In this document: piece after piece, positions 52,578 through 62,406 of the stretch
Numbering within the stretch: the stretch's first letter is position 1
How the letters are laid out: each line of letters begins with the position of its first letter
DNA from: Niastella populi
GTDB lineage: Bacteria > Bacteroidota > Bacteroidia > Chitinophagales > Chitinophagaceae
Direction: 5' to 3'
DNA length: 64,000 bases
NCBI RefSeq assembly: GCF_002078015.1
Contig: NZ_LWBP01000089.1
Coordinates: forward strand, 124,001 to 188,000
Notes under the pieces: model-generated
The model's input: the letters and a program-made list of their open reading frames with translations, nothing else
Databases searched by the model: none
Told to the model about the DNA's origin: nothing
Position numbers and translations under genes: made by a program

Positions 52578-55500
52578 TTATTTTGTAAATGCGCCAGGAT
52601 ACATTGTTTTATTCATTTGAATCAACTCTTGTAATGCACTATTAGGAATGCCCTGTGGCCCATATACACGTCTTAGTTCAAAAATATCTCTAGCTAGAAC
52701 CTCTCGTGCGTTTGAAAAGCCAGACATATTTCTAGATACTACCCCTGCGCCTATTGTATGGCCTGGCTTTGGAACCAAAATGCTTGGCGCTGTTTTATAA
52801 TCATAACCAGGAACAAATTTCTCCATCAACTTTTTTTGTCCCACATGATGAGCGTCTAATCCCGTTCCTAAACTCCTTAATTCCGTATATGCACCAACCT
52901 TCCATAAACTACCTGCTGTAGAAGAAGCCGAAGCCACTTTTCCACCTGGCAAAACCACCAATAACATCCCCGCCGTCGCCTGTGTATTACTTTGCGCTAC
53001 TCCATATGTATCATAGCCGGTAATATAAGTAGAGCCAGCATTAGCAAAAGGAGCTACAAAATTAAACATATTGTTCCACTGATAAAGCCAATCCCATGGA
53101 TTTGACATATCCCCCCCGCGAGGTGCTTTGTTTCTATCGACATCCATCATTCTATCGATACCATCGCTGATATAGTCCATAGAAAAGAAAAGACCGCCAT
53201 AGGTGTTCCCTGTTAATGTAGCCGTATAGCTAAGGTTATAACCGCCATCGGCATACCCTGCCCCAAGTCCACTTACCTGAGCCCCCCATAGCATGGAAAA
53301 ATAAGCCGCAGCCATTCCGCTGGTTAGAAAGCCTCCGTTATATCTTAACCAGGCTTCATCAAATGAACCGGCCATGCCGTAATACGAACCCCACATATCC
53401 CAGGTAGAGGCATACTGCGCGCCATAAAGAAACGCTTCTTCTGAACTACTAAATGGCATATACATCCAAACACCATTTTCGTAAGTATACCTACCGCCAT
53501 AATCGTTCGGCTCCAGTCCTGCCGGATCGTTCCAATAAACCGGATCATTAAATGCAAAAACATATGCGGACCAATCTGCATACGAATCCGCCAACGGATC
53601 AACCTGCGTAAACCGCCCTGTCTGCGCATCATAGCCCCTGAAGGCAGTTTCATACATGGCTATTCCCAAATCATTATTCAGCTCAGTCCCTGCATTGAAT
53701 TTGTACGAATTCTCCATACCCCCCATCGCCTTACTACTAATCGCCGCTATCGTTAACCCAAACGGGTAATAATGCGTTTCCTGGGTAATGGGGCCTTTTT
53801 CGTGGGTCACCTGTAGATTGTCGAAATAAACCAGGTTATTGCTTTCATTGCTTACATATATGTATACATACCCATTCCTTGCCGCTTCTTTGGCATTGCC
53901 ATCGATGCGGTAAATGGTTTGGCCGCTGCCTTTCGTGCTCACCTGTACCATTTCGCTATTGGCGCTTACGAACCGGAACTGTTCATCGAAAAACAAAATG
54001 TTCAGGTAAGCCTTGGGCATGCTGCCGCCACCGCCGCTTTGCGGCGCCAGAAAATCGGTAAACGGTACACTGCTGTTTAAGTCGCTGGCAATGGTTGAAC
54101 CAACGCCGTGGAATGTGGGCGAGGCTGAATTTACCAAATTAGCCAGTACAGCAACTATCGAGTTTAGCCCATTGGCATTGCTGTTGTCAGTGGCATCATC
54201 GGGCAAGTAATAGTCCACCTTCACATGAACCCTGTCACGGGCCATTACTTTCAGGAGTTTTCCAACGCCGATGCTGTGGGTGCTTTTTCGCAGCAACTGC
54301 ACCCAATGGCCATTGGTAGTGGTATCGTAAAAGTTGCCGGGGCGGTTGGTACGTTCTAAATAAACGCTGTCATAATAAATGCTTTCATTGGCTACTGTTG
54401 CGCCTTCAAATGTTACAGCCGGGTAAAAAGCCGTATCCTTTTGACCGGTGAGCACCATACGCACATTACCCAGGTGGTCTTTTATAAAATAATCATAAAA
54501 GAAAGCCGCCCTGGTAATATCAAATCGTATCCGGCCTTCTTCCTGACCTAGAAACTGTAAGGTATCATTAACATACACGGCCCCGCCATCGTACAGGGTA
54601 GTTGTTACTTTTACCGGAGTAACCGTGCTGTCGGTGGTGATCTTTTTCAGCCGGTAACCAGCCGCATCGTACACAAATTCAATTTTCCCTTTGACGCTCA
54701 CATAAATCGTTTGCGGAAGGTTCAGGTGATTGTATACAATGCCATTACCTGCTGCCTGTGCAATGTCTTTGTTCAGGTCTCTGACCAGGTTACCATTTCC
54801 GTCATAACTGTAGTCAGTTGCTGCGGATGTTTTACCGGAAGGCCCAAAAGAATTTATGTAGGCTTTTGAACTTCTGAAATCACCTAACCTGGTTGCCGTA
54901 TCATTTACCACATCTATCACATTCTGCAACCGGTTGGTGTAACTGTAATAAGTATAAAGCAGGCTGTCGATCGTTACGCTGCCGCCCGGCTTCCAGCCCT
55001 TTTGCATCATACCCAGAATATTTCCATTGGCATCGTAACCGGCCATTTTAACACTGAAATCAATGCCGGCGCTCAGGCTAAATGCGTTATTGGTAAACTG
55101 GGTAAAATCGGCATTCACCAACCGGTTAAGCGCATCGTATGTATAATCGTACCTGCGCACCTGCCCGTCACCGGTGCTTTTCCATAACTGCCCGGTTATA
55201 TTGCCATTGTATTGAGGTGCGTTATAATTTTTCGACGAACCATTGATCGCAAAAACTGTTTTATCATACCCCAGGTCGTAACCAAAAAAGTTAGCTGTGC
55301 TCAGTGTATCTTTCACAAAAGCCCGGTTAGCCCCCAGCAGCCAGCCACGGATGTTATAATCATAGGTCATTGAATCGAGCGGCACACCGCCTGCTCCACC
55401 GGCGGGAGCAATTATTTTCTTTTTCACCTGCCCCAGCACATCATATGAAAGGGTCGATAGCGTTATCCATCCACTCAACGCCCCGCCGTTCACCAATGTA

Positions 55501-57350
55501 TTGCTGAGCTTCTTTTCGGTTTTTATAACCCGGCCCAGGCTATCGTAGGTAAACTTCGTTACGGTAACTGTGGTTTGTGCGTTCGCGCCCCCTTTTCCTG
55601 ATTTACTAATTACTATTAAAGGCTGACCGGTAAAACTGTATTGTGTCGATACAATGCTGGTGTCGCCGGTTATATTTTTTCCCTGCGTTTGTACAGCCCT
55701 TCCCTCGTCGTCATAGAAATTAACCGTGTATAACAGCGAGTCGTTACTTAAATTTTTTACCGCTGTGCCGGTAGCCAGGCCTGTCAACAATTTGCTTTGG
55801 GTTACTGATTGCGGATAGGGAAATGTGCTGTTACTGGCCGTTAACAGATGGGTATCCCATGCGGCCGATCTTGTATTACCAACGGGATTATTATGTACAG
55901 GTAACCAATCATAGTTGTCATAAAAAGCATAGGCCAGCGGATTGAAGGTTGCTGCGGCCGGAACGGGATATCTGTTAATAGCTATACCTCCTATAACTAT
56001 TGTATCGCTTTCGGCGCCAATTGTACCATCCACAATTTCAGCGGTCATTTCACCGCTTGTAGCCGACTCAAATTCGTCATACAATGTAGCCGTAAGCAAG
56101 GCTTGTTTATTTCCCGTATGCCCGCTGCCCGACACTACGTTGTGTAAAGGAATGGAATGAGCAGTAGTTTGGGCTGTGACCAATGCCTGCAGGCTATCGC
56201 GGCTGACATTATAGGTGGTCAGTCCCGTTATTACCGGCCTGTTGAGCGCATTGTATAAGGTGGTAAACCATTTGTTACTGCTGCGCATTATAGAATCCTG
56301 TGAAAACACCAGCCGGTCGCGGTTATCATACACAATATACACCGCCCCGGCGCCAGGTGTTTTTTTCATATACGGCAATCCTCTTTCATTATACTCGTAG
56401 CGAAAGCACTGCTCATTGAGGATCACATTGCCGTTCCAGGTTATATCCCAACTATGTTGAGCCAACAGGTCTACCCCCGCAGGTTGAATAGTGGCACGTA
56501 ACTGACCGGCCACATCATATACAAAATAGGTGCATAGCCATCCATAATGCCCTTTTCCCTGCCCGGTATCGGCCTGGGCTGTAAGTTGTACTTTCTTTAA
56601 AATGGTTTTACCCTGTTTGTCTTTATATTCTACTACCCGGTTATTGCGTTCATCGATGACGATCTGCTTAAATAATGTACCCGCTGCATAATACCGGGTA
56701 GTGTTATAGCTTCCAAAACTTCCGTTTATGTCCGTTACGGTCCAGATGCGCACACTGTCGGCGGCAGTATTATGCCAGTAATGCATTTCAATGCCCTTCC
56801 CGCCATGTACCCAGTTATCACCGGCAGCAAACGTTTTCGTTGTGCGGTTAAGCGGCGATTCCTCGAACTCTGTTTTACCATAATAATAGGTTTCGCCCTG
56901 CCCATAAACAGGACTGCCGGTACCACTGTAAAAGGTGTTTTGTTGTTGAAACGGGTTCGTTTGAAAATTGCCGGTTGAAGCCGTACCTGCAAAAGGTAAA
57001 TACATTCTCGCCTGCCTGCCATATTCATCATACACCTGCGCGGTTAACATATCATAGGCGGTTGTGCCGGTTGCCAGCGCACCCTGCTTTACTACTGTTT
57101 GAACCGGCCTGCCCAATCCATCGAGGTATTGCGTTACCAAAGGAAAATCCTGTATACTGCTACCGGTGGTAATATTGTTGGGATTTGTTTCCGGTTTAAT
57201 GGCGCCCCAGTTTCGTACTATTCCGCCCAGGTTCGAAGCATTTGAATAGGCGGCTGGCGTTACCACGCTGGTATCCTGCGCCACCAACGAATACTTAACC
57301 CATATCAGTAGTAGAAGCAGTAAGGCGGTTTTCAAACATGCTTTTCTCAT
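52578..57350 (-). CDS. RHS-repeat polymorphic toxin with DUF6443 N-terminus and His-His nuclease-like tip
   Basis: 1590 residues. A signal peptide (LLLLLIWVKYSLVAQ) is followed by a DUF6443 region (LVTQYLDGLGRPVQTVVKQG, QVYDEYGRQARMYLPF), then YD/RHS repeats (YEYNERGLPYMKKT, FTYDSLGRVIKTEK, YDYTYDALNRLVNADF), and the RHS core end (YPFGLTIAA, YETAFRGYDAQTGRFTQVDPLAD, YVFAFNDPVYWNDPAGLEPN). Past the core, the last 250 residues are the variable tip; it ends in LDAHHVGQKKLMEKFVPGYD with His-His at 1501-1502, resembling AHH/HNH (EndoVII-fold) nuclease toxins. RHS shells enclose the toxin until delivery. The start overlaps the preceding gene's stop (ATGA) and an immunity gene follows. The nuclease activity is inferred. 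Confidence 0.88.
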   Translation of the reverse strand: MRKACLKTALLLLLLIWVKYSLVAQDTSVVTPAAYSNASNLGGIVRNWGAIKPETNPNNITTGSSIQDFPLVTQYLDGLGRPVQTVVKQGALATGTTAYDMLTAQVYDEYGRQARMYLPFAGTASTGNFQTNPFQQQNTFYSGTGSPVYGQGETYYYGKTEFEESPLNRTTKTFAAGDNWVHGGKGIEMHYWHNTAADSVRIWTVTDINGSFGSYNTTRYYAAGTLFKQIVIDERNNRVVEYKDKQGKTILKKVQLTAQADTGQGKGHYGWLCTYFVYDVAGQLRATIQPAGVDLLAQHSWDITWNGNVILNEQCFRYEYNERGLPYMKKTPGAGAVYIVYDNRDRLVFSQDSIMRSSNKWFTTLYNALNRPVITGLTTYNVSRDSLQALVTAQTTAHSIPLHNVVSGSGHTGNKQALLTATLYDEFESATSGEMTAEIVDGTIGAESDTIVIGGIAINRYPVPAAATFNPLAYAFYDNYDWLPVHNNPVGNTRSAAWDTHLLTASNSTFPYPQSVTQSKLLTGLATGTAVKNLSNDSLLYTVNFYDDEGRAVQTQGKNITGDTSIVSTQYSFTGQPLIVISKSGKGGANAQTTVTVTKFTYDSLGRVIKTEKKLSNTLVNGGALSGWITLSTLSYDVLGQVKKKIIAPAGGAGGVPLDSMTYDYNIRGWLLGANRAFVKDTLSTANFFGYDLGYDKTVFAINGSSKNYNAPQYNGNITGQLWKSTGDGQVRRYDYTYDALNRLVNADFTQFTNNAFSLSAGIDFSVKMAGYDANGNILGMMQKGWKPGGSVTIDSLLYTYYSYTNRLQNVIDVVNDTATRLGDFRSSKAYINSFGPSGKTSAATDYSYDGNGNLVRDLNKDIAQAAGNGIVYNHLNLPQTIYVSVKGKIEFVYDAAGYRLKKITTDSTVTPVKVTTTLYDGGAVYVNDTLQFLGQEEGRIRFDITRAAFFYDYFIKDHLGNVRMVLTGQKDTAFYPAVTFEGATVANESIYYDSVYLERTNRPGNFYDTTTNGHWVQLLRKSTHSIGVGKLLKVMARDRVHVKVDYYLPDDATDNSNANGLNSIVAVLANLVNSASPTFHGVGSTIASDLNSSVPFTDFLAPQSGGGGSMPKAYLNILFFDEQFRFVSANSEMVQVSTKGSGQTIYRIDGNAKEAARNGYVYIYVSNESNNLVYFDNLQVTHEKGPITQETHYYPFGLTIAAISSKAMGGMENSYKFNAGTELNNDLGIAMYETAFRGYDAQTGRFTQVDPLADSYADWSAYVFAFNDPVYWNDPAGLEPNDYGGRYTYENGVWMYMPFSSSEEAFLYGAQYASTWDMWGSYYGMAGSFDEAWLRYNGGFLTSGMAAAYFSMLWGAQVSGLGAGYADGGYNLSYTATLTGNTYGGLFFSMDYISDGIDRMMDVDRNKAPRGGDMSNPWDWLYQWNNMFNFVAPFANAGSTYITGYDTYGVAQSNTQATAGMLLVVLPGGKVASASSTAGSLWKVGAYTELRSLGTGLDAHHVGQKKLMEKFVPGYDYKTAPSILVPKPGHTIGAGVVSRNMSGFSNAREVLARDIFELRRVYGPQGIPNSALQELIQMNKTMYPGAFTK

Positions 57351-57799
57351 GGATTGGTAGTTTTGATAGTAGTGGTGTCTTTTTGTTGTGTACCGGCCCG
57401 TTGTTGCATGATGGCCTGTCTGCGAATTACATCAGCGCTTAAAACTTCTTTATACAGCTTGTAATTTTCAACTCCAACAATGGCTTTGTATGATGCATCG
57501 GCTGCACTATCAACTTTGGCCATTTGATCCCGAAATGCTTCGGATTTCCAATATGATTTGAATACCTGCCGCCGATTATTATTAATGGTAACGCCGGTAT
57601 TATATAGCTCCAACTCCTGACTGGCAGTGAGGCTAAAAAGCTCTTTCATCCTTTTCACAGTTCTGTTCGCAATCGCAGAATCGGCTTTCTGCTCCATCAG
57701 TGGCCTGCGCTGTTCTATGATTGCCTGCTTTTGCTGACTGAAAGAAATAGAGGTACATACCAATAAACAAATGGCGATCATTAAGCAAATCTTTTTCAT
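57347..57799 (-). CDS. Small exported protein of RHS operon (150 aa)
   Basis: 150 residues with a signal peptide (MIAICLLVCTSISFSQ). The mature protein is helical: RMKELFSLTASQELELYNTGVTINNNRRQVFKSYW is a pattern like that of small periplasmic Spy/CpxP-like helical proteins with LTxxQ repeats. Such proteins can act as chaperones; here it could hold the RHS protein during export, but this is inference. It overlaps the RHS toxin start by four bases, so translation is coupled, and lies 20 bases after the DUF5977 protein. Confidence 0.7.
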   Translation of the reverse strand: MKKICLMIAICLLVCTSISFSQQKQAIIEQRRPLMEQKADSAIANRTVKRMKELFSLTASQELELYNTGVTINNNRRQVFKSYWKSEAFRDQMAKVDSAADASYKAIVGVENYKLYKEVLSADVIRRQAIMQQRAGTQQKDTTTIKTTNP

Positions 57800-57819
57800 G
57801 TCAATATTTTTATTACTGG

Positions 57820-60800
57820 TTAGTAGTTTATGATAACGGTGTTACAGTAGTCATCGAAATACGTGTAGTATGAGTATGCATAATAGTATCCATACGCATA
57901 ATCATAACAACCGAGGTCGTAATCGTGGTAACCGCTGTTGGGATTATAGATCTCCACATCGTAATATCCGGGCGGCAGTTCTCCTAATTCAGTAAGCCCG
58001 TAAGACCAGGGATCAGTTTCAAAAAAGTATTGCTCACTGGTATTTACATCCGTGAACGTAAAGTATATGGGAGAATAACCCGATCCATAATCATTGTAAT
58101 AAACCGTGGTAAGCTCAATACAATACCCGTTTGTGTTCACCCAGCTTTGCCCGTTGGCATCAACATCATTTTGTGCCAGTTGATTGGCATGGGCCTGGCT
58201 GGTGGTTGAAGTATATGTACCTGCCGGAACCGTATATTGGGCTGTGCCGCCTATGTAACCGCTGCCACAATCATTTTTCGTGAAGCTGCCGCTTCTTTCT
58301 TCATTATACCAGCCAACGGTACAAACGCCGTTGGTATTGGCATAATCCTGGCCGTTTGCATCTACATCTGATTGCGCCAGCGCATCTGCAGCAGCCTGGC
58401 TGGTAGAGTAATAGGAATTTGCGACAACGGTATAGGTTACCGGCGTTGTAATATATCCGTACCCGCAATTGCGCGAAAATGACCCGGTCTTTTGTACGTT
58501 CCCATAAACACTGCAATTTTCCGTTTGGCCATTATACGTATAGCAGTTTTTCTTTATTACCCGTTTATCGGCATCCCGCACCAGCATGATACGGCCAAAG
58601 CGATCGTAGTCGTAATAGATAACCCGGTTATTGATATCACATTCGCTGCTCACACCTATGTGTGGCCGGTATGTCATGGTGCGCATTTGTGCGCCTTTGG
58701 GGTAAAGCCTTAGCTCATCTATTTTTCCACTGCCTGAAATGGAAATGGAAGAAACGCCGCTAATTGTCCTGGTGTATAGCGTCCAGCCATTTTTAGTTAT
58801 GAGCTGCGTTCCGGTACTGCCATCCAATGAAAGCGTACCGGAGTTATTCTTCAGCCAACAGGTAATAATGTACGTGATGCCCGGATTAACCGTTTTGGTT
58901 ATATTGCCCGATGAAAGATTATAACATCTGGCCCCTGTTATGCTCGCAGGATTCGATAGCGGGACGCCGCCGTACGCCCAGCCGCCTTTACCACCCGCTT
59001 CAAATGAGGTATAGGCAACATTGGCAATACCGGCATTCATTACTTCGGCCACGGGTAAATTATCTTTTGCCGTTGCATCAACCGGATAGTCATAGATATA
59101 GCAATAGCGAATATTATTCTCTTTTGAAACCTCCAATGGCGCACCGCCGCTACCGTACGAATACACATGCATTTGTGACCTGTAGTTGCTGGTATCCCGC
59201 ACCATTTTGGTCTGTAGCTCTTCGGGCAGTACCAGATCGCCCCCGAAACCGTTATTATATACGTTTTTTTGCGCACCTATTAAATTGCCCTCCCTGTACG
59301 TTTTGCTTTCGACCAACAAGCCGGGCATATTCCTTACCCGCATTTGATAGTGAATGTCGGCACCGTTATTTATCTGATGCGGGTAATAATTGTGAGTTAT
59401 GATCGTAGCCGTATCGCTGTTCTTCCGGGTGATCTTTGTTGGGTTCCATCCAACACTATCTTTATAATCAAACATGACAGAATCCAGGATAGGGTTTTGG
59501 CCCTTTTCGTCATAAGTTGTGGCAACAGTTTTTGTGAGATTGTACTTGTAACTTTTATACCTGTAACCAATTACATCGAACCCATCAAATTCATAACTCT
59601 GTGGAGGGGTCCACTCCACCGGCCACCGGAACCGGCGCCGGGTGGTATAAGAATTCAATATATGCTGATTACGGTAGTCTGCCTGGAATGTATTTTCCGA
59701 TCTCTTCAGCGTTATGAAAGAAGAACCACTCTTTTTAAAAACGATTGTTTTAACTTCCGCGCCATTCAGATCGGGCTCCAGGTTGGATGGTACAGGTACA
59801 AAATTATCGCCCAGGTAAATACTGTACCAGGGCGATATGTAATCGTTTCGAAAAGTATGTTCTATTCCACCGCGCGCCAGATTTCCATCATCACTTTCTA
59901 TTACACTGCCATAGGTAACATATGAACCTTTCGATGTACTATAAGGCGTTAACGTATTTGAGCTTACCAATGTAGAGGGACACTCCTGGATCACCGACCC
60001 GCATACAAAGCCATAATTATAGTTAGAACTGTAAAATGGTTGAAAAGAGCTGATACCCGATGATGTATTGGTATCGGCAATAGAAGTATATTTATAAAAT
60101 TTTCTTGTGTTTATTCCACTAAGCGGATCATAATTCTCTACCGCCTTTACGCGACTGCCTCCTGCAATGATACCGCTGCCAATTAAATTTGGCTCGTAAA
60201 AAAATTTCTGATACCCGCCTGTGGGGAATGTCACCTTCGTGAGCATGCCGATTGGCGCTACGGTTGGATTGGGATATTTGTCAGGGTCAGAGTAGCCCAG
60301 GTTCTCGTAATAAAGCCTTGTTGCAGCCGTGTCAATATGCGTTGAGTCAACCGGGTAATAATTCCATCCGGGGTACCAATATGCAACCTGGGTTTGATAA
60401 CCGAAAATGTCCCATTCCCAACCCTCATTACGGTATCCCAAATGGTTCCTGCTGTGATATTCAAATACATATTTCTCTTTTACTCCACTGCCGTCTATAC
60501 TTTCGTTTTCCAGCGTATCGAGAAAATACCGGTAAATATGCATGGGCACGCTGTCGTACCGCATACCTACGCCGTATTTAAAATTGTATTTTTTAAGCGT
60601 ATTAAGTGTTCCGGTTAAATTTTCACGAACTGTTATATTATAGATCCGGTAATCGTGGCTGGGGTAATACGTGTCATTGTGATCGGGGCGCTGCTCATAA
60701 AAAAGACCAATATTAATTCCATTGCTGGCAGTGATGCCGACCAGGTACCTTGTGTCGTGGTTGAGCTGGTTGTAACCATTTGTTGAACCGGTGGGGCACT

Positions 60801-61626
60801 GATTGCCACCACAATAATTGGGATTAGAGGGGCTATAAGAAAGCGTATATACGCCTCGTGCATCTATTACATGCGACAGACCATATTCAAAATGAACCCA
60901 TTCACCTGTTTGCGTTGTAATATCTGTTAAGAACCAGGCGGTTTCATTGCTAAAGCTGGTTGAATAAGTATGAGACCCGAATACCTGGAAGGTGTTAGTA
61001 GTTTCAGGCAGATCAAAAACAAAAACAGTACCTTCAGCAGTAGTGATGGTAAACGTTTTTGAACCATAGAAATCAGTCGCCTCAATTTTTAAATTATTTT
61101 CAGGTATACAATGGCCCATGCCGGAAGAATCGAGAAAGAAACGCCCCGACATTCCATTGAAACTGTACAAATACTCATCAGGCTCCGTATCCCAATAATT
61201 GTCTGCTGCTTCGTTTAGATACCAGCGTAAACTACTGTTATGTTGCGAAGGATTGGGAAAACTTCCATACGGAATGTTTTCAGGAACGCCGTCAGGCTCA
61301 TCCCTGATAATACGGGTAATACATCCTCCCGCCATCAAATTGAATCCCATACCAACATATGAAGGCATGTCTGAAGAATGGATACCATTTGACGCATACT
61401 GCAGTCCCAGCTTCAGCGTGAAGCTTTTCAAGGTAATATCATAAAGAGGAATAGCAAGTGTTGCGGTTCCTGTATATAAATTGTTTGACAATAACCCCGA
61501 CTTACATAAATTAAAAGCTTCAGGAGAAGATGGAATTATCGCCGGGAGTTGAGCGGATAGCTGCCTGCCGGGGTTTAATAACAGCATGGCAAACAGCAAT
61601 AAAGCTGCGCAACGTTGCAATTGCAT
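57820..61626 (-). CDS. Large RHS-related protein with DUF5977 repeats and Tyr-rich tail
   Basis: 1268 residues, exported (signal to about 25, RQLSAQ). The N-terminal region (PSSPEAFNLCKSGLLSNNLYTGTATLAIPLYDI, MGFNLMAGGCITRIIRDEPDG) is typical of the secreted RHS-like partners in Bacteroidota. One YD-type segment (INNRVIYYDYDRFGRIMLVRD) is near residue 1000. Two DUF5977 repeats follow (SFSRNCGYGYITTPVTYTV and SFTKNDCGSGYIGGTAQYTV, each ending in DVDANGQ...NTNG-C). The last 95 residues are a beta-domain ending in a stretch with 12 Tyr in 29 residues flanked by Cys. It is probably a surface partner or shell component for the toxin encoded next. Confidence 0.82.
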   Translation of the reverse strand: MQLQRCAALLLFAMLLLNPGRQLSAQLPAIIPSSPEAFNLCKSGLLSNNLYTGTATLAIPLYDITLKSFTLKLGLQYASNGIHSSDMPSYVGMGFNLMAGGCITRIIRDEPDGVPENIPYGSFPNPSQHNSSLRWYLNEAADNYWDTEPDEYLYSFNGMSGRFFLDSSGMGHCIPENNLKIEATDFYGSKTFTITTAEGTVFVFDLPETTNTFQVFGSHTYSTSFSNETAWFLTDITTQTGEWVHFEYGLSHVIDARGVYTLSYSPSNPNYCGGNQCPTGSTNGYNQLNHDTRYLVGITASNGINIGLFYEQRPDHNDTYYPSHDYRIYNITVRENLTGTLNTLKKYNFKYGVGMRYDSVPMHIYRYFLDTLENESIDGSGVKEKYVFEYHSRNHLGYRNEGWEWDIFGYQTQVAYWYPGWNYYPVDSTHIDTAATRLYYENLGYSDPDKYPNPTVAPIGMLTKVTFPTGGYQKFFYEPNLIGSGIIAGGSRVKAVENYDPLSGINTRKFYKYTSIADTNTSSGISSFQPFYSSNYNYGFVCGSVIQECPSTLVSSNTLTPYSTSKGSYVTYGSVIESDDGNLARGGIEHTFRNDYISPWYSIYLGDNFVPVPSNLEPDLNGAEVKTIVFKKSGSSFITLKRSENTFQADYRNQHILNSYTTRRRFRWPVEWTPPQSYEFDGFDVIGYRYKSYKYNLTKTVATTYDEKGQNPILDSVMFDYKDSVGWNPTKITRKNSDTATIITHNYYPHQINNGADIHYQMRVRNMPGLLVESKTYREGNLIGAQKNVYNNGFGGDLVLPEELQTKMVRDTSNYRSQMHVYSYGSGGAPLEVSKENNIRYCYIYDYPVDATAKDNLPVAEVMNAGIANVAYTSFEAGGKGGWAYGGVPLSNPASITGARCYNLSSGNITKTVNPGITYIITCWLKNNSGTLSLDGSTGTQLITKNGWTLYTRTISGVSSISISGSGKIDELRLYPKGAQMRTMTYRPHIGVSSECDINNRVIYYDYDRFGRIMLVRDADKRVIKKNCYTYNGQTENCSVYGNVQKTGSFSRNCGYGYITTPVTYTVVANSYYSTSQAAADALAQSDVDANGQDYANTNGVCTVGWYNEERSGSFTKNDCGSGYIGGTAQYTVPAGTYTSTTSQAHANQLAQNDVDANGQSWVNTNGYCIELTTVYYNDYGSGYSPIYFTFTDVNTSEQYFFETDPWSYGLTELGELPPGYYDVEIYNPNSGYHDYDLGCYDYAYGYYYAYSYYTYFDDYCNTVIINY

Positions 61627-61673
61627 ATTAAGGGTTTAAAAAGTTATGGCAAAGAAGTTCGTTTCAACATGGT

Positions 61674-62354
61674 TTATTTCCCGGATTTATCCTTCTTTAA
61701 TTCCTGTTTAAGCGCTTCTACTTCTTTATTCAGGTTAATTATATATAAGGTCAGTTCTTCAATTTTCTTTAAAAGAGCAGCCTGGTTATCGCCCAGGTCA
61801 AGGCCGTTTTTTTCCACTTCTGCGGCTGAAGGCACATCGGGAAGGTGATGTTGTTGTTTTATGAACTGTTCTACTTCTGCCAATGGCGGTAGTTTGTAAC
61901 CGGAAGCAAATACATAATCAGGCCAGCCCGATTGGGTTACTTTTACTTTTTTTGAAAAGATGTCGCCGTTCACGGCCAATTTAGCCTGTGGATTAGTAGT
62001 GCCAATGCCAACGTTGCCACCGGAAGTTATTATCACTTTATTGGTTGCTGAACCGCTGGTTGCGCCTGATGAAAAAACAATGCTTCCAAATTCCCGTAAC
62101 TCCATTATGTTTTCCGAACGTCTAAATAAGATGCGATGGTTATAATCAAAGCTTCTAATTTGCCCATGATCAGTAAAAAAGAGCTCGTATCCATCGCTTA
62201 ATCTGATGTTACCATTCACAATATCAAGTTTCTGCCCGGGGGAAGTGGTTCCGATACCAACATTACCGTTAGAGGGAAAAGTATTTGTTTGCGCTAATGC
62301 CTGAGCATAGGATAAAACGGTAAACAGGATTATGAATGCAAAATGCTTTTTCAT
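61674..62354 (-). CDS. Tail-fibre-like exported protein
   Basis: 226 residues with a signal peptide (VLSYAQALAQ). Two NVGIGTTxPxxKLxVxG motifs (about 31-48 and 113-130) are the trimeric fibre repeats common in phage tail fibres and Bacteroidota exported fibres. A C-terminal region with YKLPPLAEVEQFIKQQHHLPDVPSAAEVEKNG is like the segment before intramolecular chaperone domains, and a coiled coil (ALLKKIEELTLYIINLNKEVEALKQELKK) ends it. It may make a fibre or tether in the RHS apparatus. Confidence 0.8.
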   Translation of the reverse strand: MKKHFAFIILFTVLSYAQALAQTNTFPSNGNVGIGTTSPGQKLDIVNGNIRLSDGYELFFTDHGQIRSFDYNHRILFRRSENIMELREFGSIVFSSGATSGSATNKVIITSGGNVGIGTTNPQAKLAVNGDIFSKKVKVTQSGWPDYVFASGYKLPPLAEVEQFIKQQHHLPDVPSAAEVEKNGLDLGDNQAALLKKIEELTLYIINLNKEVEALKQELKKDKSGK

Positions 62355-62406
62355 TCTTACAGATTTATTTGATTAGGAGTTTTTTGAGGCTGATAATAAT
62401 TGGGTT

